A DNA stretch of 64,000 nucleotides from assembly GCA_903926385.1 (NCBI GenBank), contig CAIYIS010000081.1, forward strand, positions 1-64,000, given 5' to 3'. The translations under genes were made by a program, and so were the position numbers. This document shows positions 44,933 through 54,113 of the stretch, one piece after another. The DNA is from an uncultured Bacteroidota bacterium. Lineage in GTDB: Bacteria > Bacteroidota > Bacteroidia > 2-12-FULL-35-15. How positions within the stretch are numbered: the stretch's first letter is position 1; the number at the start of each line of letters is the position of its first letter. The notes beneath the pieces were generated by a model, which did no database searches, had not been told where the DNA came from, and saw only the letters and a program-made list of their open reading frames with translations.

Positions 44933-44940
44933 CAAAGATA
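44933..44940 (-). promoter_or_regulatory. -7 box of the small lipoprotein gene
   Basis: TATCTTTG on the minus strand fits TAnnTTTG, 16 bases before the start at 44916. Confidence 0.5.
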
Positions 44941-45429
44941 AATCTTTCTTTTCTATCTCACCGAACACAAACCAAAAAAGAGTTTTTCCCGGCTGATTAA
45001 AGACCTTAATAAAAGTTACAGCGATAGTCAAAATGTGGAGCCTATTTTGAGTCAAAAATCCGGTACCCGTTTCCCGAAGTCAGAAGTTGGCTAAAAACAC
45101 CAAAAAAGGCCAAAAAACAATTAAACCACTGTATTTAGTTTACTTACGAACACCTTCCAGAGTACCGGGGAAGACGTTCGCATGTTTCTGAACGGTATCC
45201 CGAGAACGGAAAAAGATGTTCGGAAGGTTGGGAAGGGGGTTATTAATTCCGAGAATCAAAATGGGAAGTTAGCGAACCCTTCTTCAAGGTTTTTTACCCG
45301 TTTGGGTGATTAACTAATTAAGGTAAGCAGATAATTTGGAGGAAAAAGGATACATATATTATATGCCCACCCATATATTCTTACCAAAAAGCAACCCGAA
45401 ATAACTATTTTTCGACCATGGGAGGAAAA

Positions 45430-45639
45430 TGCTAAACTTAAAATCCTATCGTCCAGAAGTTTTTTACCGCATTCTAATACTATAATGTTTGTTCCCGAAA
45501 CTAGATTTTATACTTCTAATGTTAAAATGTTTTTTCCGAGAACTTGACTACCCCATTTTAACCTTAAAAGGTATAATCCCAGAACCAAACTTACCCCTTC
45601 TAATATTAGAAGGTGTTCCCCCAGTACTCGGGAAGGCGT
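45430..45639. repeat. five 42-bp degenerate tandem repeats
   Basis: Units begin at 45430, 45472, 45514, 45556 and 45598, each exactly 42 bases. Shared features are a TTCTAA/TTTTAA start, a run TTAAAATG or similar, and CCCAGAAC/CCGAGAAC in the second half. Outside this block CCGAGAAC also occurs at 45200, eight periods before 45536, and AAGAYGTTCG at 45171 and 45213, one period apart. The period equals four turns of B-DNA. Confidence 0.75.
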
Positions 45640-45871
45640 TGCTAAGTAAATGCATTTCATTACCTTAACGTTTTTTAGGGCAAAATGAGGTTTTTTTTGA
45701 TGCTCAGGGGTGGGGAAATTGGCTTTTCGGTTTTGTCCCCAATTTCCACCTAAAATTTAAAAATAAGTTGGCTGCCGGAAGGGTGTTTTTTTGATGCCTT
45801 AGCCTATTTATTTTTTTCGCCTCCGGCAAAATCAGGATTGCAATTTTAGGAAGAGGTATGATGAAATACAT

Positions 45872-45879
45872 TAAATTTG
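45872..45879 (+). promoter_or_regulatory. -7 box of the type IX cargo gene at 45884
   Basis: TAAATTTG fits TAnnTTTG and ends four bases before ATG 45884. If transcription starts the usual few bases downstream, either the message is leaderless or an internal ATG (45908 or 45941) is the real start. Confidence 0.5.
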
Positions 45880-45883
45880 TGAG

Positions 45884-46879
45884 ATGGGAAAAAGTTGGTA
45901 CATAAACATGCGTTCGTTGGCGGGGGGAAAAACACCTGCAATGGCAGGGAAAGTAAAAATTATTTTGTGTTTTATCTTAATTCTGAACGGTTCTTTTCAA
46001 CGTCTAAATATATTTGCACAAAATCTTGTTCCGAATTTCAGCTTCGAGACAGTAACAAACTGTGATTCTATTGGAGCAGGTATTTTCTTAGGCACGGCTC
46101 CTCCTTGGGATGCGGGAAATACTGGCAGTCCTGATTTACTTAATTTATGTTCAACAAATCCGAACGCTGATGTTCCTTTAAATGGATTTGGTTACCAATA
46201 CCCTCATTCAGGTAATGGATATGCCGGTGCTGCATTCTATGAGCTAGGAGATAATACTTTTAGGGAATATTTACAAGTTCAATTAGATAGTGTTTTAGTT
46301 ATACAGCATAAATATTGTGTAACCTTTTATGTTAGTTTATCTAAAGCTCTTGCTTCAAATAATATTGGAATTTATTTTTCGAATACACATACGTTAATAT
46401 CAGGTACTAATCGTTTAAATTTTACTCCTCAAATATTAGATACTTCTATTGTAAGTGATACAACTGGATGGACTCCAGTTATAGGTGAATACGTTGCAAC
46501 TGGAGGTGAACAATATATTATTATTGGTAACTTTAATACTGCCGCAACAACAAGCGCATTTTCTGTAAGTGGAGGAGGTGAATCATATTACTATATTGAT
46601 GATGTAAGTATATGGGATTGTACAGGAAGTGGGTTGGGGATAACTGATGCATCCGAAAGTTTGGATTTGAAGATTTCGCCTAATCCTACTAATGGTCTTT
46701 TTACAATTAATACAAGCGGTATAAAAATGAAGGAAGTAAAGGTGATGAATATTTTGGGAGAAGTTGTTTTTAGAACAACTGCGGCAAATCCACAAATAAC
46801 AATAGATTTGAGTAATCAGGCAAAAGGGATTTATTTTGTGGAAGTGGGTAATGAGAGGAAGAAGATAGTGAAGGAGTGA
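45884..46879 (+). CDS. type IX-secreted protein with C-terminal sorting domain
   Basis: A 331-residue exported protein. The signal peptide lies at about 20-46 (KVKIILCFILILNG to IFAQ), so either the ATG at 45884 gives a long n-region or an internal ATG (45908 or 45941) is used. The -7 box ends four bases before 45884. The central domain (about 47-245) is a beta-sandwich resembling carbohydrate-binding or MAM-like modules (LVPNFSFET, DVPLNGFGYQYPHSG, YYIDDVSIW). Residues about 255-331 are a type IX sorting domain (ISPNPTNGLF, MNILGEVVF, GIYFVEVG). Its binding partner is unknown. Confidence 0.83.
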   Translation: MGKSWYINMRSLAGGKTPAMAGKVKIILCFILILNGSFQRLNIFAQNLVPNFSFETVTNCDSIGAGIFLGTAPPWDAGNTGSPDLLNLCSTNPNADVPLNGFGYQYPHSGNGYAGAAFYELGDNTFREYLQVQLDSVLVIQHKYCVTFYVSLSKALASNNIGIYFSNTHTLISGTNRLNFTPQILDTSIVSDTTGWTPVIGEYVATGGEQYIIIGNFNTAATTSAFSVSGGGESYYYIDDVSIWDCTGSGLGITDASESLDLKISPNPTNGLFTINTSGIKMKEVKVMNILGEVVFRTTAANPQITIDLSNQAKGIYFVEVGNERKKIVKE

Positions 46880-46993
46880 GGGGGAAATTATAAATGTTGA
46901 ATGGGCGTTTTATCATAAAACTTTAATCTGTGCATCTGTGGCTAACCCCAAACTTTAAACTTTAATCTCTTAAACATGAAACTGTAATTTCCC

Positions 46994-47001
46994 TATCTTT
47001 G
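46994..47001 (+). promoter_or_regulatory. -7 box of the M1 aminopeptidase gene
   Basis: TATCTTTG fits TAnnTTTG. It covers the in-frame TTG at 46999, which therefore cannot be the start codon; ATG 47023 follows 21 bases later. Confidence 0.55.
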
Positions 47002-47022
47002 GCCTACCAAATCTTTTCTATC

Positions 47023-49725
47023 ATGTCAGGTAAAAAACAAATTCTACTCTTATTTATTGTTCTTGTTTTTGTTTCGTGTTCATCGTTCAAAAAACAACCG
47101 CATACCTCCTCCTCCACTCTTCCTTCGTTTGCATTAGATACAGTAAATGTAACTGCTCAAACCAAAGAGCCATCGGCTTATCAGCCATCGGCCACCAGGC
47201 TTTCGGATATTATTCATACCCGCTTGGAAGTTAGTTTCGATTGGGCCAAACAATACCTTTTCGGCAAAGCCACCATAACAGCTAAGCCTTATTTTTATCC
47301 TTCTTCATCCCTTGTGCTCGATGCCCGCGGAATGGAAATAAAACTGGTGGCATTGGTTAAAAAAGAAAGAATAACCACAGTAGATAAAAATGTAAAACAA
47401 GATAAAAAGAAAACCACTGAGCCCCTCACTTCGGTGGACACGGTGTTCAGCAAAGTACCGTTAACCTTTGCTTATGATAATAGTTTATTGACCATTTATC
47501 TCGACAAAGAATACAAAAGCACCGAACCTTATACAGTGTACATAGAGTACACCAGCAAGCCGAATGAGCTAAAGAAAAAAGGAGGCTCCGAAGCCATTAC
47601 AGACGACAAAGGTTTGTATTTTATCAATCCCGATGGAAGCGAAAAAGACAAGCCAATGGAAATTTGGACACAAGGCGAAACGCAGTCTAACTCGGTTTGG
47701 TTTCCTACCATCGACCGCCCAAACGAACGCATGACACAGGAAATATTTATTACTACTGATAAAAAATATGTGACACTTTCTAACGGAGAATTAATTTCGT
47801 CTACCGACAATGGAGATAATACCCGCACCGATTACTGGAAAATGGATTTACCCCATGCGCCTTATCTGGCTATGATGGCCATTGGCGATTTTGCTATTGT
47901 AAAAGATAAATGGAGAGACCGCGAAGTGAATTATTATGTAGAAAAAGAATACGAACCTTATGCAAAAGCCATATTTGGCAATACTCCCGAGATGATAGAG
48001 TTTTTCTCCACTCGTTTAGGTGTTCCGTTTGTATGGAATAAATATTCCCAAATAGTAGTGCGGGATTATGTATCGGGAGCCATGGAAAACACCACCGCCA
48101 CCCTGCATTCGGAGTTTCTGCAACAAACCGACCGTGAATTGCTGGATGTAAATTATGAAGAAGTAATATCACACGAGTTGTTTCACTCCTGGTTTGGCGA
48201 CCTTGTTACCTGCGAGTCGTGGAGCAATACTCCCCTTAACGAATCGTTTGCTACTTATGGAGAATATTTATGGGAAGAACATAAGTACGGCAAAGACGAA
48301 GCCGATTACCGCTTCACCGAGTCGCGTTTGGGATACCTCAACGAAGCACAGCGCAAACAAGTTCCATTAATACGTTATCAGTTTGACGACCGCGAAGACA
48401 TGTTCGACCGACACAGCTACAACAAAGGAGGACAAGTATTGCACATGTTGCGCAAGTATGTGGGCGATGAAGCTTTTTTTGCTGCGCTTAAACTTTATCT
48501 CGAAAACAATAAATTTAATTCCGTTGAAATTCACAACCTCCGCCTTTCCTTTGAACAGGTGACAGGCGAAGACCTAAACTGGTTCTTTAATCAATGGTTT
48601 CTGTCGCCAGGGCATCCTGTGCTCGACATAAAAACTGAGTACGATGAGATAAGAAAAAAAGAAAGAGTAGAAATAAAACAAAAGCAAAATCTAACAAAGA
48701 CTCCGCTGTATATTTTGCCGCTTTATATTGATATTTATATCAACGGACAAGTGGAACGGAAACAGGTAACGCTTAAAAAAGCAGATGAGTTGATGGAGTT
48801 TGATGCTCCTACGCGCCCCGATTTGGTAAATGTGGATGCCGAAAAACAATTGCTCTGCGAGAAAACCGAAAACAAATCGAATAAAGAACTTGCGTTTCAA
48901 TACCTGCATGCCCCTCTTTATCTCGACAGGGCCGAAGCGCTTGTAGGGTTGAGTAAATTCACAAAAGACAGTTTGGCTGCAGCCACCATCATTGGCGCAC
49001 TCAACGATAAATTTTATTCCCTTCGCGGAAATGCCATTGCCACCTTGCCCGATTTTAAAACCGGACATGAAAAGGAAATTAAAGAGAAGTTGATGGTGAT
49101 AGCCGCTAAAGATGCAAAAGCAGAAGAGCGTGCAGCAGCCATCGATTACCTTTCGAATAATTACAAAGATGATGATTTGCTTGCACTTTATAAAAATGCA
49201 TTAAACGACAAAGCCTACAGTGTGCTGGGTGCTGCGCTTTCGGCTCTCTCCAAAACCAATCCTCAGGAAGGAATGAAACAGGCCAAACAATACGAGAACG
49301 AAAAAAACAAACGAATACTCAATACCATTGCCGACTTGTATGCAACTTACGGTACCGATGATAACAATGATTTTTTTGTTCGTATTAAAGACAAGTACAA
49401 AGGCTTTTCGGCTATCGAATATATTTCTCTTTACGTAAACTTTCTGAAAAATGTAAAGAAGGAAGAAACCGTAAACTCAGGTGTAGCCATACTTACTGCA
49501 ATGTATAATGAAACGGGAAGTATAAAATGGGTGCAGTATTATGCCAAAAAATCTATTTACGATTTGGCTATGATGTATGAGGACAAAGAGAAGAAAGCGG
49601 CCAAACAAATAGACAACCTGAAAGCAGCCAATATAAATGCAGTTACCACCGAGCTCGAGTTTCAGATGGGCACAGCTAAAGACGAGAAATTAAAATTGAT
49701 GGATGTGTTTAACGGATTAAAGTAA
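47023..49725 (+). CDS. M1-family aminopeptidase lipoprotein
   Basis: A 900-residue zinc aminopeptidase with a lipobox near residue 19 (FVSCSS). The exopeptidase motif GAMEN is at about 365, followed by H384-E-L-F-H388-x18-E407, the gluzincin zinc site. A DRHSYNKGG segment holds the conserved catalytic Tyr. The C-terminal 300 residues form HEAT-like helical repeats (LVGLSKFTKDS, AIATLPDF, AALSALSKTN). It trims amino acids from peptides, probably in the periplasm or on the outer membrane. ATG 47023 is supported by the -7 box. Confidence 0.92.
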   Translation: MSGKKQILLLFIVLVFVSCSSFKKQPHTSSSTLPSFALDTVNVTAQTKEPSAYQPSATRLSDIIHTRLEVSFDWAKQYLFGKATITAKPYFYPSSSLVLDARGMEIKLVALVKKERITTVDKNVKQDKKKTTEPLTSVDTVFSKVPLTFAYDNSLLTIYLDKEYKSTEPYTVYIEYTSKPNELKKKGGSEAITDDKGLYFINPDGSEKDKPMEIWTQGETQSNSVWFPTIDRPNERMTQEIFITTDKKYVTLSNGELISSTDNGDNTRTDYWKMDLPHAPYLAMMAIGDFAIVKDKWRDREVNYYVEKEYEPYAKAIFGNTPEMIEFFSTRLGVPFVWNKYSQIVVRDYVSGAMENTTATLHSEFLQQTDRELLDVNYEEVISHELFHSWFGDLVTCESWSNTPLNESFATYGEYLWEEHKYGKDEADYRFTESRLGYLNEAQRKQVPLIRYQFDDREDMFDRHSYNKGGQVLHMLRKYVGDEAFFAALKLYLENNKFNSVEIHNLRLSFEQVTGEDLNWFFNQWFLSPGHPVLDIKTEYDEIRKKERVEIKQKQNLTKTPLYILPLYIDIYINGQVERKQVTLKKADELMEFDAPTRPDLVNVDAEKQLLCEKTENKSNKELAFQYLHAPLYLDRAEALVGLSKFTKDSLAAATIIGALNDKFYSLRGNAIATLPDFKTGHEKEIKEKLMVIAAKDAKAEERAAAIDYLSNNYKDDDLLALYKNALNDKAYSVLGAALSALSKTNPQEGMKQAKQYENEKNKRILNTIADLYATYGTDDNNDFFVRIKDKYKGFSAIEYISLYVNFLKNVKKEETVNSGVAILTAMYNETGSIKWVQYYAKKSIYDLAMMYEDKEKKAAKQIDNLKAANINAVTTELEFQMGTAKDEKLKLMDVFNGLK

Positions 49726-49731
49726 TTCGGA

Positions 49732-50049
49732 TTAATCTTCCAGTTGCTGCAGCGCTTCGTTCAGTTCGTTCACTGCTTTTCTATTGTTTTGTTTTCTGGC
49801 AATGACGATACCGCGTGTGTAGACCGAAACAGCTTGTTCCATGTTACCAATCATTTCGTACTGTTTGCCCAATTGATAATAAGCGCCAAGATAATTTTCA
49901 TCGCGCTTCAATACCGCTTCTATTAAATTTATTGCTTGATGCAAATCTCCTGCCTTGGCATACTCCAATGCCAGTGCATAATTCAGAAACGAATCATAAG
50001 GTTCGTCCTTGAGCATAGCCAGGAGTTGTTCCGTCTTAGAAAGAGTCAT
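49732..50049 (-). CDS. small tetratricopeptide-repeat protein
   Basis: A 105-residue protein made of two to three TPR units (FLNYALALEYAKAGDLHQAI, YLGAYYQLGKQYEMIGNMEQ) with a helical cap. TPRs mediate protein contacts; the partner is unknown. It starts 15 bases after pheS and is the last gene of a PPIase-pheS-TPR run. Confidence 0.82.
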   Translation of the reverse strand: MTLSKTEQLLAMLKDEPYDSFLNYALALEYAKAGDLHQAINLIEAVLKRDENYLGAYYQLGKQYEMIGNMEQAVSVYTRGIVIARKQNNRKAVNELNEALQQLED

Positions 50050-50064
50050 GATAAAAATGGAATA

Positions 50065-51087
50065 CTACAACACCGGTTTGAACTGTTTCAGAAAACGAAC
50101 ATCATTTTCAAAAAACAAACGTAAATCATTCACCTGATACTTGAGCATAGTAATACGCTCTATACCCATACCAAAAGCAAATCCGGAATATTTTGAAGAA
50201 TCGATTTTGCAATTATCGAGCACCGCAGGGTCGACCATACCGCAACCCAAAATCTCTACCCAGCCAGCACCTTTACATATATTGCATCCTTCGCCTTTAC
50301 AAAACGGACAGGATATATCCATCTCTGCACTGATTTCGGTAAACGGAAAGAAAGAAGGACGCAAACGAATTTTTGTTTCTTCACCAAACATCTCTTTCGA
50401 AAAATATAACAGCGTTTGTTTTAAATCAGCAAACGAAACTTTCTTGTCGATATACAAACCTTCTACCTGATGAAACTGACAGTGTGCACGGGCAGAGATG
50501 GCTTCGTTGCGATACACTCTTCCAGGAGAAATAGTACGGATAGGTGGTTTAGAACCTTCCATGATGTGTACTTGCACAGACGATGTTTGTGTACGTAAAA
50601 CAATATCGGGATTTTCGCTGATGTAAAAAGTATCCTGCATATCTCTTGCCGGATGGTCGTGAGGAGTGTTTAATGCAGTAAAGTTATGCCAGTCGTCTTC
50701 TATTTCAGGACCATCAGAAACAGTGAAACCAATACGCCCAAATATTTCTTCAATCTGATTTCTCACCAACGATAGCGGGTGCCTCGAACCTACAGCCATT
50801 GCTTCGGCAGGCAGGGTTAAGTCCAATTGCTCCGTTTGAGAATGCTCGGTTCCTTCAAACTTTTCTTTCAGATGATTGATTTTATCCTGAGCCTTATTTT
50901 TAAGTTCATTCAATTTCTGCCCAATTTCCTTGCGCATTTCGGGAGCCACCGTTTTAAAATCATCAAACAGTTCGGTAACCTTACCTTTTTTGCTTAATAT
51001 TTTAATACGAAATTCTTCAACATGCTCTTTACTGCTTGCCGTAAATTCTTCTATTTCCTCAAGTAATTTTTCTATTCTATCTTTCAT
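50065..51087 (-). CDS. pheS: phenylalanyl-tRNA synthetase alpha subunit
   Basis: Charges tRNA-Phe together with PheT. The 340-residue protein has an N-terminal coiled coil (about 1-90, tRNA binding) and the class II core: motif 1 HPLSLVRNQIEEIF, motif 2 around RTISPGRVYRNEAISARAHCQFHQ and motif 3 in GFAFGMGIERITML. It also keeps the CPFCKGEGCNICKG cysteine cluster of bacterial PheS. pheT is not adjacent. Confidence 0.95.
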   Translation of the reverse strand: MKDRIEKLLEEIEEFTASSKEHVEEFRIKILSKKGKVTELFDDFKTVAPEMRKEIGQKLNELKNKAQDKINHLKEKFEGTEHSQTEQLDLTLPAEAMAVGSRHPLSLVRNQIEEIFGRIGFTVSDGPEIEDDWHNFTALNTPHDHPARDMQDTFYISENPDIVLRTQTSSVQVHIMEGSKPPIRTISPGRVYRNEAISARAHCQFHQVEGLYIDKKVSFADLKQTLLYFSKEMFGEETKIRLRPSFFPFTEISAEMDISCPFCKGEGCNICKGAGWVEILGCGMVDPAVLDNCKIDSSKYSGFAFGMGIERITMLKYQVNDLRLFFENDVRFLKQFKPVL

Positions 51088-51165
51088 TTTGCTCGTGTAA
51101 TCTTTAACAGATGAAAAACACAGCCGTTCTAAACTGCGAATCTGTTGTACTATTTTTTTGCGAAG

Positions 51166-52014
51166 TTAAGGAATAATTGAAACACTCAGAATGCGAATAT
51201 CTTTTATGGGTCTTGCCGTTTTTCGCTCTACTGGCTGCATGGCTATATCATCAATCACTTCCAGTCCTTCATACACCTCACCAAACACTGTGTAACTTCC
51301 ATCCAGATGAGGAGTTCCTCCAATGGTGGTGTAAGCCTTTTTCTGTTCATCCGAAAAAGTGTAGGGTGTAACATTCGGCAATTCTTTCTGTAATTGAACA
51401 TCAATCAAATCATTCACATATTTTAAACTATCCGGATTACCAACCTTTGCAAAACTTTTATACTGCTCCAGCAATTTTTGATTCTCTGTCCGATTTATTA
51501 TTTCGTTAAACAGTTTCATTTTTGTTATGCGTTTGGCCTGTATTTGCAGCAAAGAATCGGTAAATACCTTTCCCTGTACAATGTAAAATTGAGAACCCGA
51601 TGAGGCTTGTTTGGGATTATCCAAATCGCCTTCTCTGGCAGCAGCCAGTACACCTTTCTTATGAAATAATTTAGGATTAATCTCAGCGGGTATGGTGTAT
51701 GGAGGCCCTCCGTCACCCAAAGTTTTTTCAGGTAGAGCTCTTTTCGAATCGGGATCCCCTCCCTGTATCATAAAATTTTGAATCACGCGATGAAATAACA
51801 AACTGTCAAAATAATGTTCCTTGACCAATTTCGCAAAATTATCGCGATGCAAGGGGGTCTCATTATAGAGTTTTATTTTTATTACCCCATAATTAGTCAA
51901 TATCATTACTTTTATTTGGCCAGAACCCCCATCGTACGAAGGTTTAAATGAAAAAAAGACCAAAGCAGAAACGAAGAAAATAAGACAGAAAAAATTATTT
52001 TTTTTGCAGTTCAT
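51166..52014 (-). CDS. exported cyclophilin-type peptidyl-prolyl isomerase
   Basis: A 282-residue protein starting at ATG 52014 with a hydrophobic N-terminal signal or anchor (about 8-25). The cyclophilin core has the catalytic-site motifs FHRVIQNFMIQGGD and SSGSQFYIVQG. An inserted helical segment (about 155-215) separates these from the final VFGEVYEGLEVIDDIA block. It helps fold envelope proteins. It lies 78 bases upstream of pheS in the same direction. Confidence 0.88.
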   Translation of the reverse strand: MNCKKNNFFCLIFFVSALVFFSFKPSYDGGSGQIKVMILTNYGVIKIKLYNETPLHRDNFAKLVKEHYFDSLLFHRVIQNFMIQGGDPDSKRALPEKTLGDGGPPYTIPAEINPKLFHKKGVLAAAREGDLDNPKQASSGSQFYIVQGKVFTDSLLQIQAKRITKMKLFNEIINRTENQKLLEQYKSFAKVGNPDSLKYVNDLIDVQLQKELPNVTPYTFSDEQKKAYTTIGGTPHLDGSYTVFGEVYEGLEVIDDIAMQPVERKTARPIKDIRILSVSIIP

Positions 52015-52105
52015 TAATAAAGTATTAAATTTGTTGTCCGTAAAGATAAATAAGACGGTTAACAAAACTATAAAAAAATAAAATTTTAATAAACTCTTTC
52101 ATCTA

Positions 52106-52474
52106 ATGAAATCTATTTTACTAAAAATCACTTCTGTCATTTCTGTTGCTGTATTGCTTTTTGCAGCCTTTTCGGTATCATCATGCAAAAAAGATCAAAC
52201 CTGCCACGGACATGTAAATGTTTACGATACTGCCGCAAATAAGGTGGCTTTAGCTACTGTTCGATTGGATGCTTACAGCATTAATGGTGTGGTAACCTAC
52301 ACCTCCCAAACTGACGGAAATGGTGAAGCTTCTTTTGACATTGCTCTTCCTGCTATTTTTGATATTTATGTTACCAAAGATGATCAATTTCCTGGTATGT
52401 GGGGAAAAGGTTCTCTAAATGTGGATGAACCCAGAAAAGATGGTTGGGCAACTGTAAGTATAAATCAGCATTAA
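52106..52474 (+). CDS. small lipoprotein with beta-sandwich fold
   Basis: A 122-residue lipoprotein, lipobox at Cys27 (SVSSC). The mature domain resembles a carboxypeptidase-regulatory or prealbumin-like sandwich (GHVNVYDTAANKVALATVRLDA, TDGNGEASFDIALPAIFDIYV). It is similar in plan to the lipoprotein at 44527-44916. It is divergent from the isomerase gene, and its function is unknown. Confidence 0.7.
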   Translation: MKSILLKITSVISVAVLLFAAFSVSSCKKDQTCHGHVNVYDTAANKVALATVRLDAYSINGVVTYTSQTDGNGEASFDIALPAIFDIYVTKDDQFPGMWGKGSLNVDEPRKDGWATVSINQH

Positions 52475-52580
52475 AACTTTCATAATTAAAGTTCATTAAA
52501 TTCGGATGCACTTATCAAAGCAGGCTGTACAACAGTAGCTCTCACCTAGTGATTATTATTCGTTAATCAGACTACTTTCC

Positions 52581-52925
52581 CTAATTAACCAATTCGCTTT
52601 TATTAAAATATTCCACAATGGCTTGTTTCATTATTTGCTGTTGCTGATCGGACTTCAGTGCCGGAAGTTTTTCGTTAACTTTCCAGTGTGGCCATCCGTC
52701 AGCATCTTTTCCTTCATATTCGTAATAACCATAAGGAGAAAGTAAGGTACAAATTGCGATATGCATCACATCTAGTTTTTCATTTTTAGAAAACTCCATT
52801 CTTCCCTTTCCAAGTTCCTGAACACCTATCAAAAATAAAATGGACTGAATATCTAACCCCTCTCCAAATTGGTCGGACAATTGTTTTGCTATTTTAGAAA
52901 ATTCGTGCTCTATATCTTTTTCCAT
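52581..52925 (-). CDS. small conserved-looking cytoplasmic protein of unknown function
   Basis: A 114-residue soluble protein, mostly helical, with a C-terminal tail rich in Lys and Gln. An aromatic block (SPYGYYEYEGKDADGWPHWKV) in the middle is distinctive. I do not recognise a family. A -7 box (TACTTTTG at 52931-52938 minus) ends five bases before the start codon, which supports a real gene. Confidence 0.65.
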   Translation of the reverse strand: MEKDIEHEFSKIAKQLSDQFGEGLDIQSILFLIGVQELGKGRMEFSKNEKLDVMHIAICTLLSPYGYYEYEGKDADGWPHWKVNEKLPALKSDQQQQIMKQAIVEYFNKSELVN

Positions 52926-52930
52926 ACGTG

Positions 52931-52938
52931 CAAAAGTA
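52931..52938 (-). promoter_or_regulatory. -7 box, five bases from a start codon
   Basis: TACTTTTG on the minus strand fits TAnnTTTG. It stands five bases upstream of the start at 52925, the same spacing as at 24921 and 28053. Confidence 0.55.
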
Positions 52939-53064
52939 CAGAATTTGGGTTAATACACAACCGAGATGGAGTCATCGAAAATATTTTAAAGTTCCCATTT
53001 TAATGAATCGATACACCTGAATATTTAACATTAAAAATAATAAAAAAACAAATCACCTAACTCT

Positions 53065-53072
53065 TATCTTTG
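53065..53072 (+). promoter_or_regulatory. -7 box of ctaA
   Basis: TATCTTTG fits TAnnTTTG and lies 21 bases before the ATG at 53094. It overlaps the in-frame TTG at 53070, which it excludes as a start. Confidence 0.55.
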
Positions 53073-53093
53073 CGCCCCAAAAACAAAAAAGAA

Positions 53094-54113
53094 ATGACAA
53101 ATAAACCTATTACCATCTGGCTGCTGACAGGGTGTTTTTTAATATACCTGATGGTAGTAATTGGGGGCATAACGCGTCTAACGCATTCTGGTTTGTCCAT
53201 GGTAGAATGGAATCCCATTCTTGGTTCGATGCCACCAATGAGCGATGCAGACTGGAAAATTCCATTTGAGAAATATCAACAAACACCCGAATACCAACTA
53301 ATCAACAATCAGTTTTCGCTCGAAGAGTTTAAGTCCATTTACTGGTGGGAATACATTCATCGGTTTTTGGGTCGAAGTATTGGTGTTATATTTCTTATTC
53401 CATTTTTTTATTTTTTAGCGAAGAAAAGATTCGATAAACCACTTCTAAAAAAAATGGGTATTCTTCTTGCATTAGGAGCATTCCAAGGTGTTTTGGGTTG
53501 GTATATGGTATATAGCGGTCTGCAAAAGGAGCCACATGTAAGTCATTATCGTTTAGCCGCCCATCTAATATCAGCATTCACAGTGTTTGGATTTACGTTT
53601 TGGTATGCGTTGGATTTAGCGTATCCAAAGGCAATAGAACTTACTCCGCAAATAAAAGTAGTGAAGCGTTTATCTGTAATAATGTTTGTGGTAATAGTTC
53701 TTCAGATAATTTATGGTGCTTTTGTGGCAGGCCTCAAGGCAGGTTTGTTTTATAATACGTTTCCGAAAATGGGTATTCGTTTTATTCCCGAAACAGTTAC
53801 CTCATTTGATCCGTTTTACAAAAATGCAATCGAAAACCCTGCAGGAGTCCAGTTTATCCATCGCAGTATTGCCTATATAGTTTTAATAATAGTGTTGTAT
53901 GTGTGGGAATCGAGTCGTAAATTAAATATGACTGTATTACAGCGCAGGGCATCTAATCTGATGCTGGGTGTGGTATTTGCTCAATTCATTTTAGGAGTGA
54001 TAACTATATTGTATGCAGTGCCCGTTACCTTGGGTGTATTGCATCAAACAGGGGCCTTTTTTCTGTTTGCTTCTTCCCTGTTATTTATGCACAGTCTTCG
54101 CAAAACTGTTTGA
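53094..54113 (+). CDS. ctaA: heme A synthase (COX15/CtaA)
   Basis: CtaA oxidises the methyl group of heme O to make heme A. The 339-residue protein has eight membrane helices in two similar halves. Heme-binding histidines appear in ITRLTHSGLSMVEW, EYIHRFLGR, RLAAHLISA, FIHRSIAYI and LHQTGAFF. The long first half, with the FEKYQQTPEYQ loop, matches the COX15 type. Heme A serves aa3-type oxidases, which are not in this window, so it must act on an oxidase elsewhere. The last 33 bases overlap the convergent gldD. Confidence 0.93.
   Translation: MTNKPITIWLLTGCFLIYLMVVIGGITRLTHSGLSMVEWNPILGSMPPMSDADWKIPFEKYQQTPEYQLINNQFSLEEFKSIYWWEYIHRFLGRSIGVIFLIPFFYFLAKKRFDKPLLKKMGILLALGAFQGVLGWYMVYSGLQKEPHVSHYRLAAHLISAFTVFGFTFWYALDLAYPKAIELTPQIKVVKRLSVIMFVVIVLQIIYGAFVAGLKAGLFYNTFPKMGIRFIPETVTSFDPFYKNAIENPAGVQFIHRSIAYIVLIIVLYVWESSRKLNMTVLQRRASNLMLGVVFAQFILGVITILYAVPVTLGVLHQTGAFFLFASSLLFMHSLRKTV

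Larger units (their letters stand above)
44917..45883. other. 967-base gene-free region between divergent genes
   Basis: I see no gene of either strand in this stretch. It contains the -7 box of the left lipoprotein (44933-44940), a region with 42-base periodicity from about 45136 to 45639, and the -7 box TAAATTTG (45872-45879) of the right-hand type IX cargo gene. The base composition differs from the surroundings, with many GGTACC-like and CCCGAGAAC-like words. Confidence 0.6.

Noticed and set aside
45430-45639. CRISPR array
   Set aside because: The 42-base units are diverged along their whole length; there are no identical repeats separated by unique spacers and no cas genes.
46999-53072. 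TTG start codons at 46999, 53070 and 28048
   Set aside because: Each lies in or before a TAnnTTTG -7 box, so it would not be in the transcript; downstream ATG or GTG codons fit the signal peptide or paralogue alignment.
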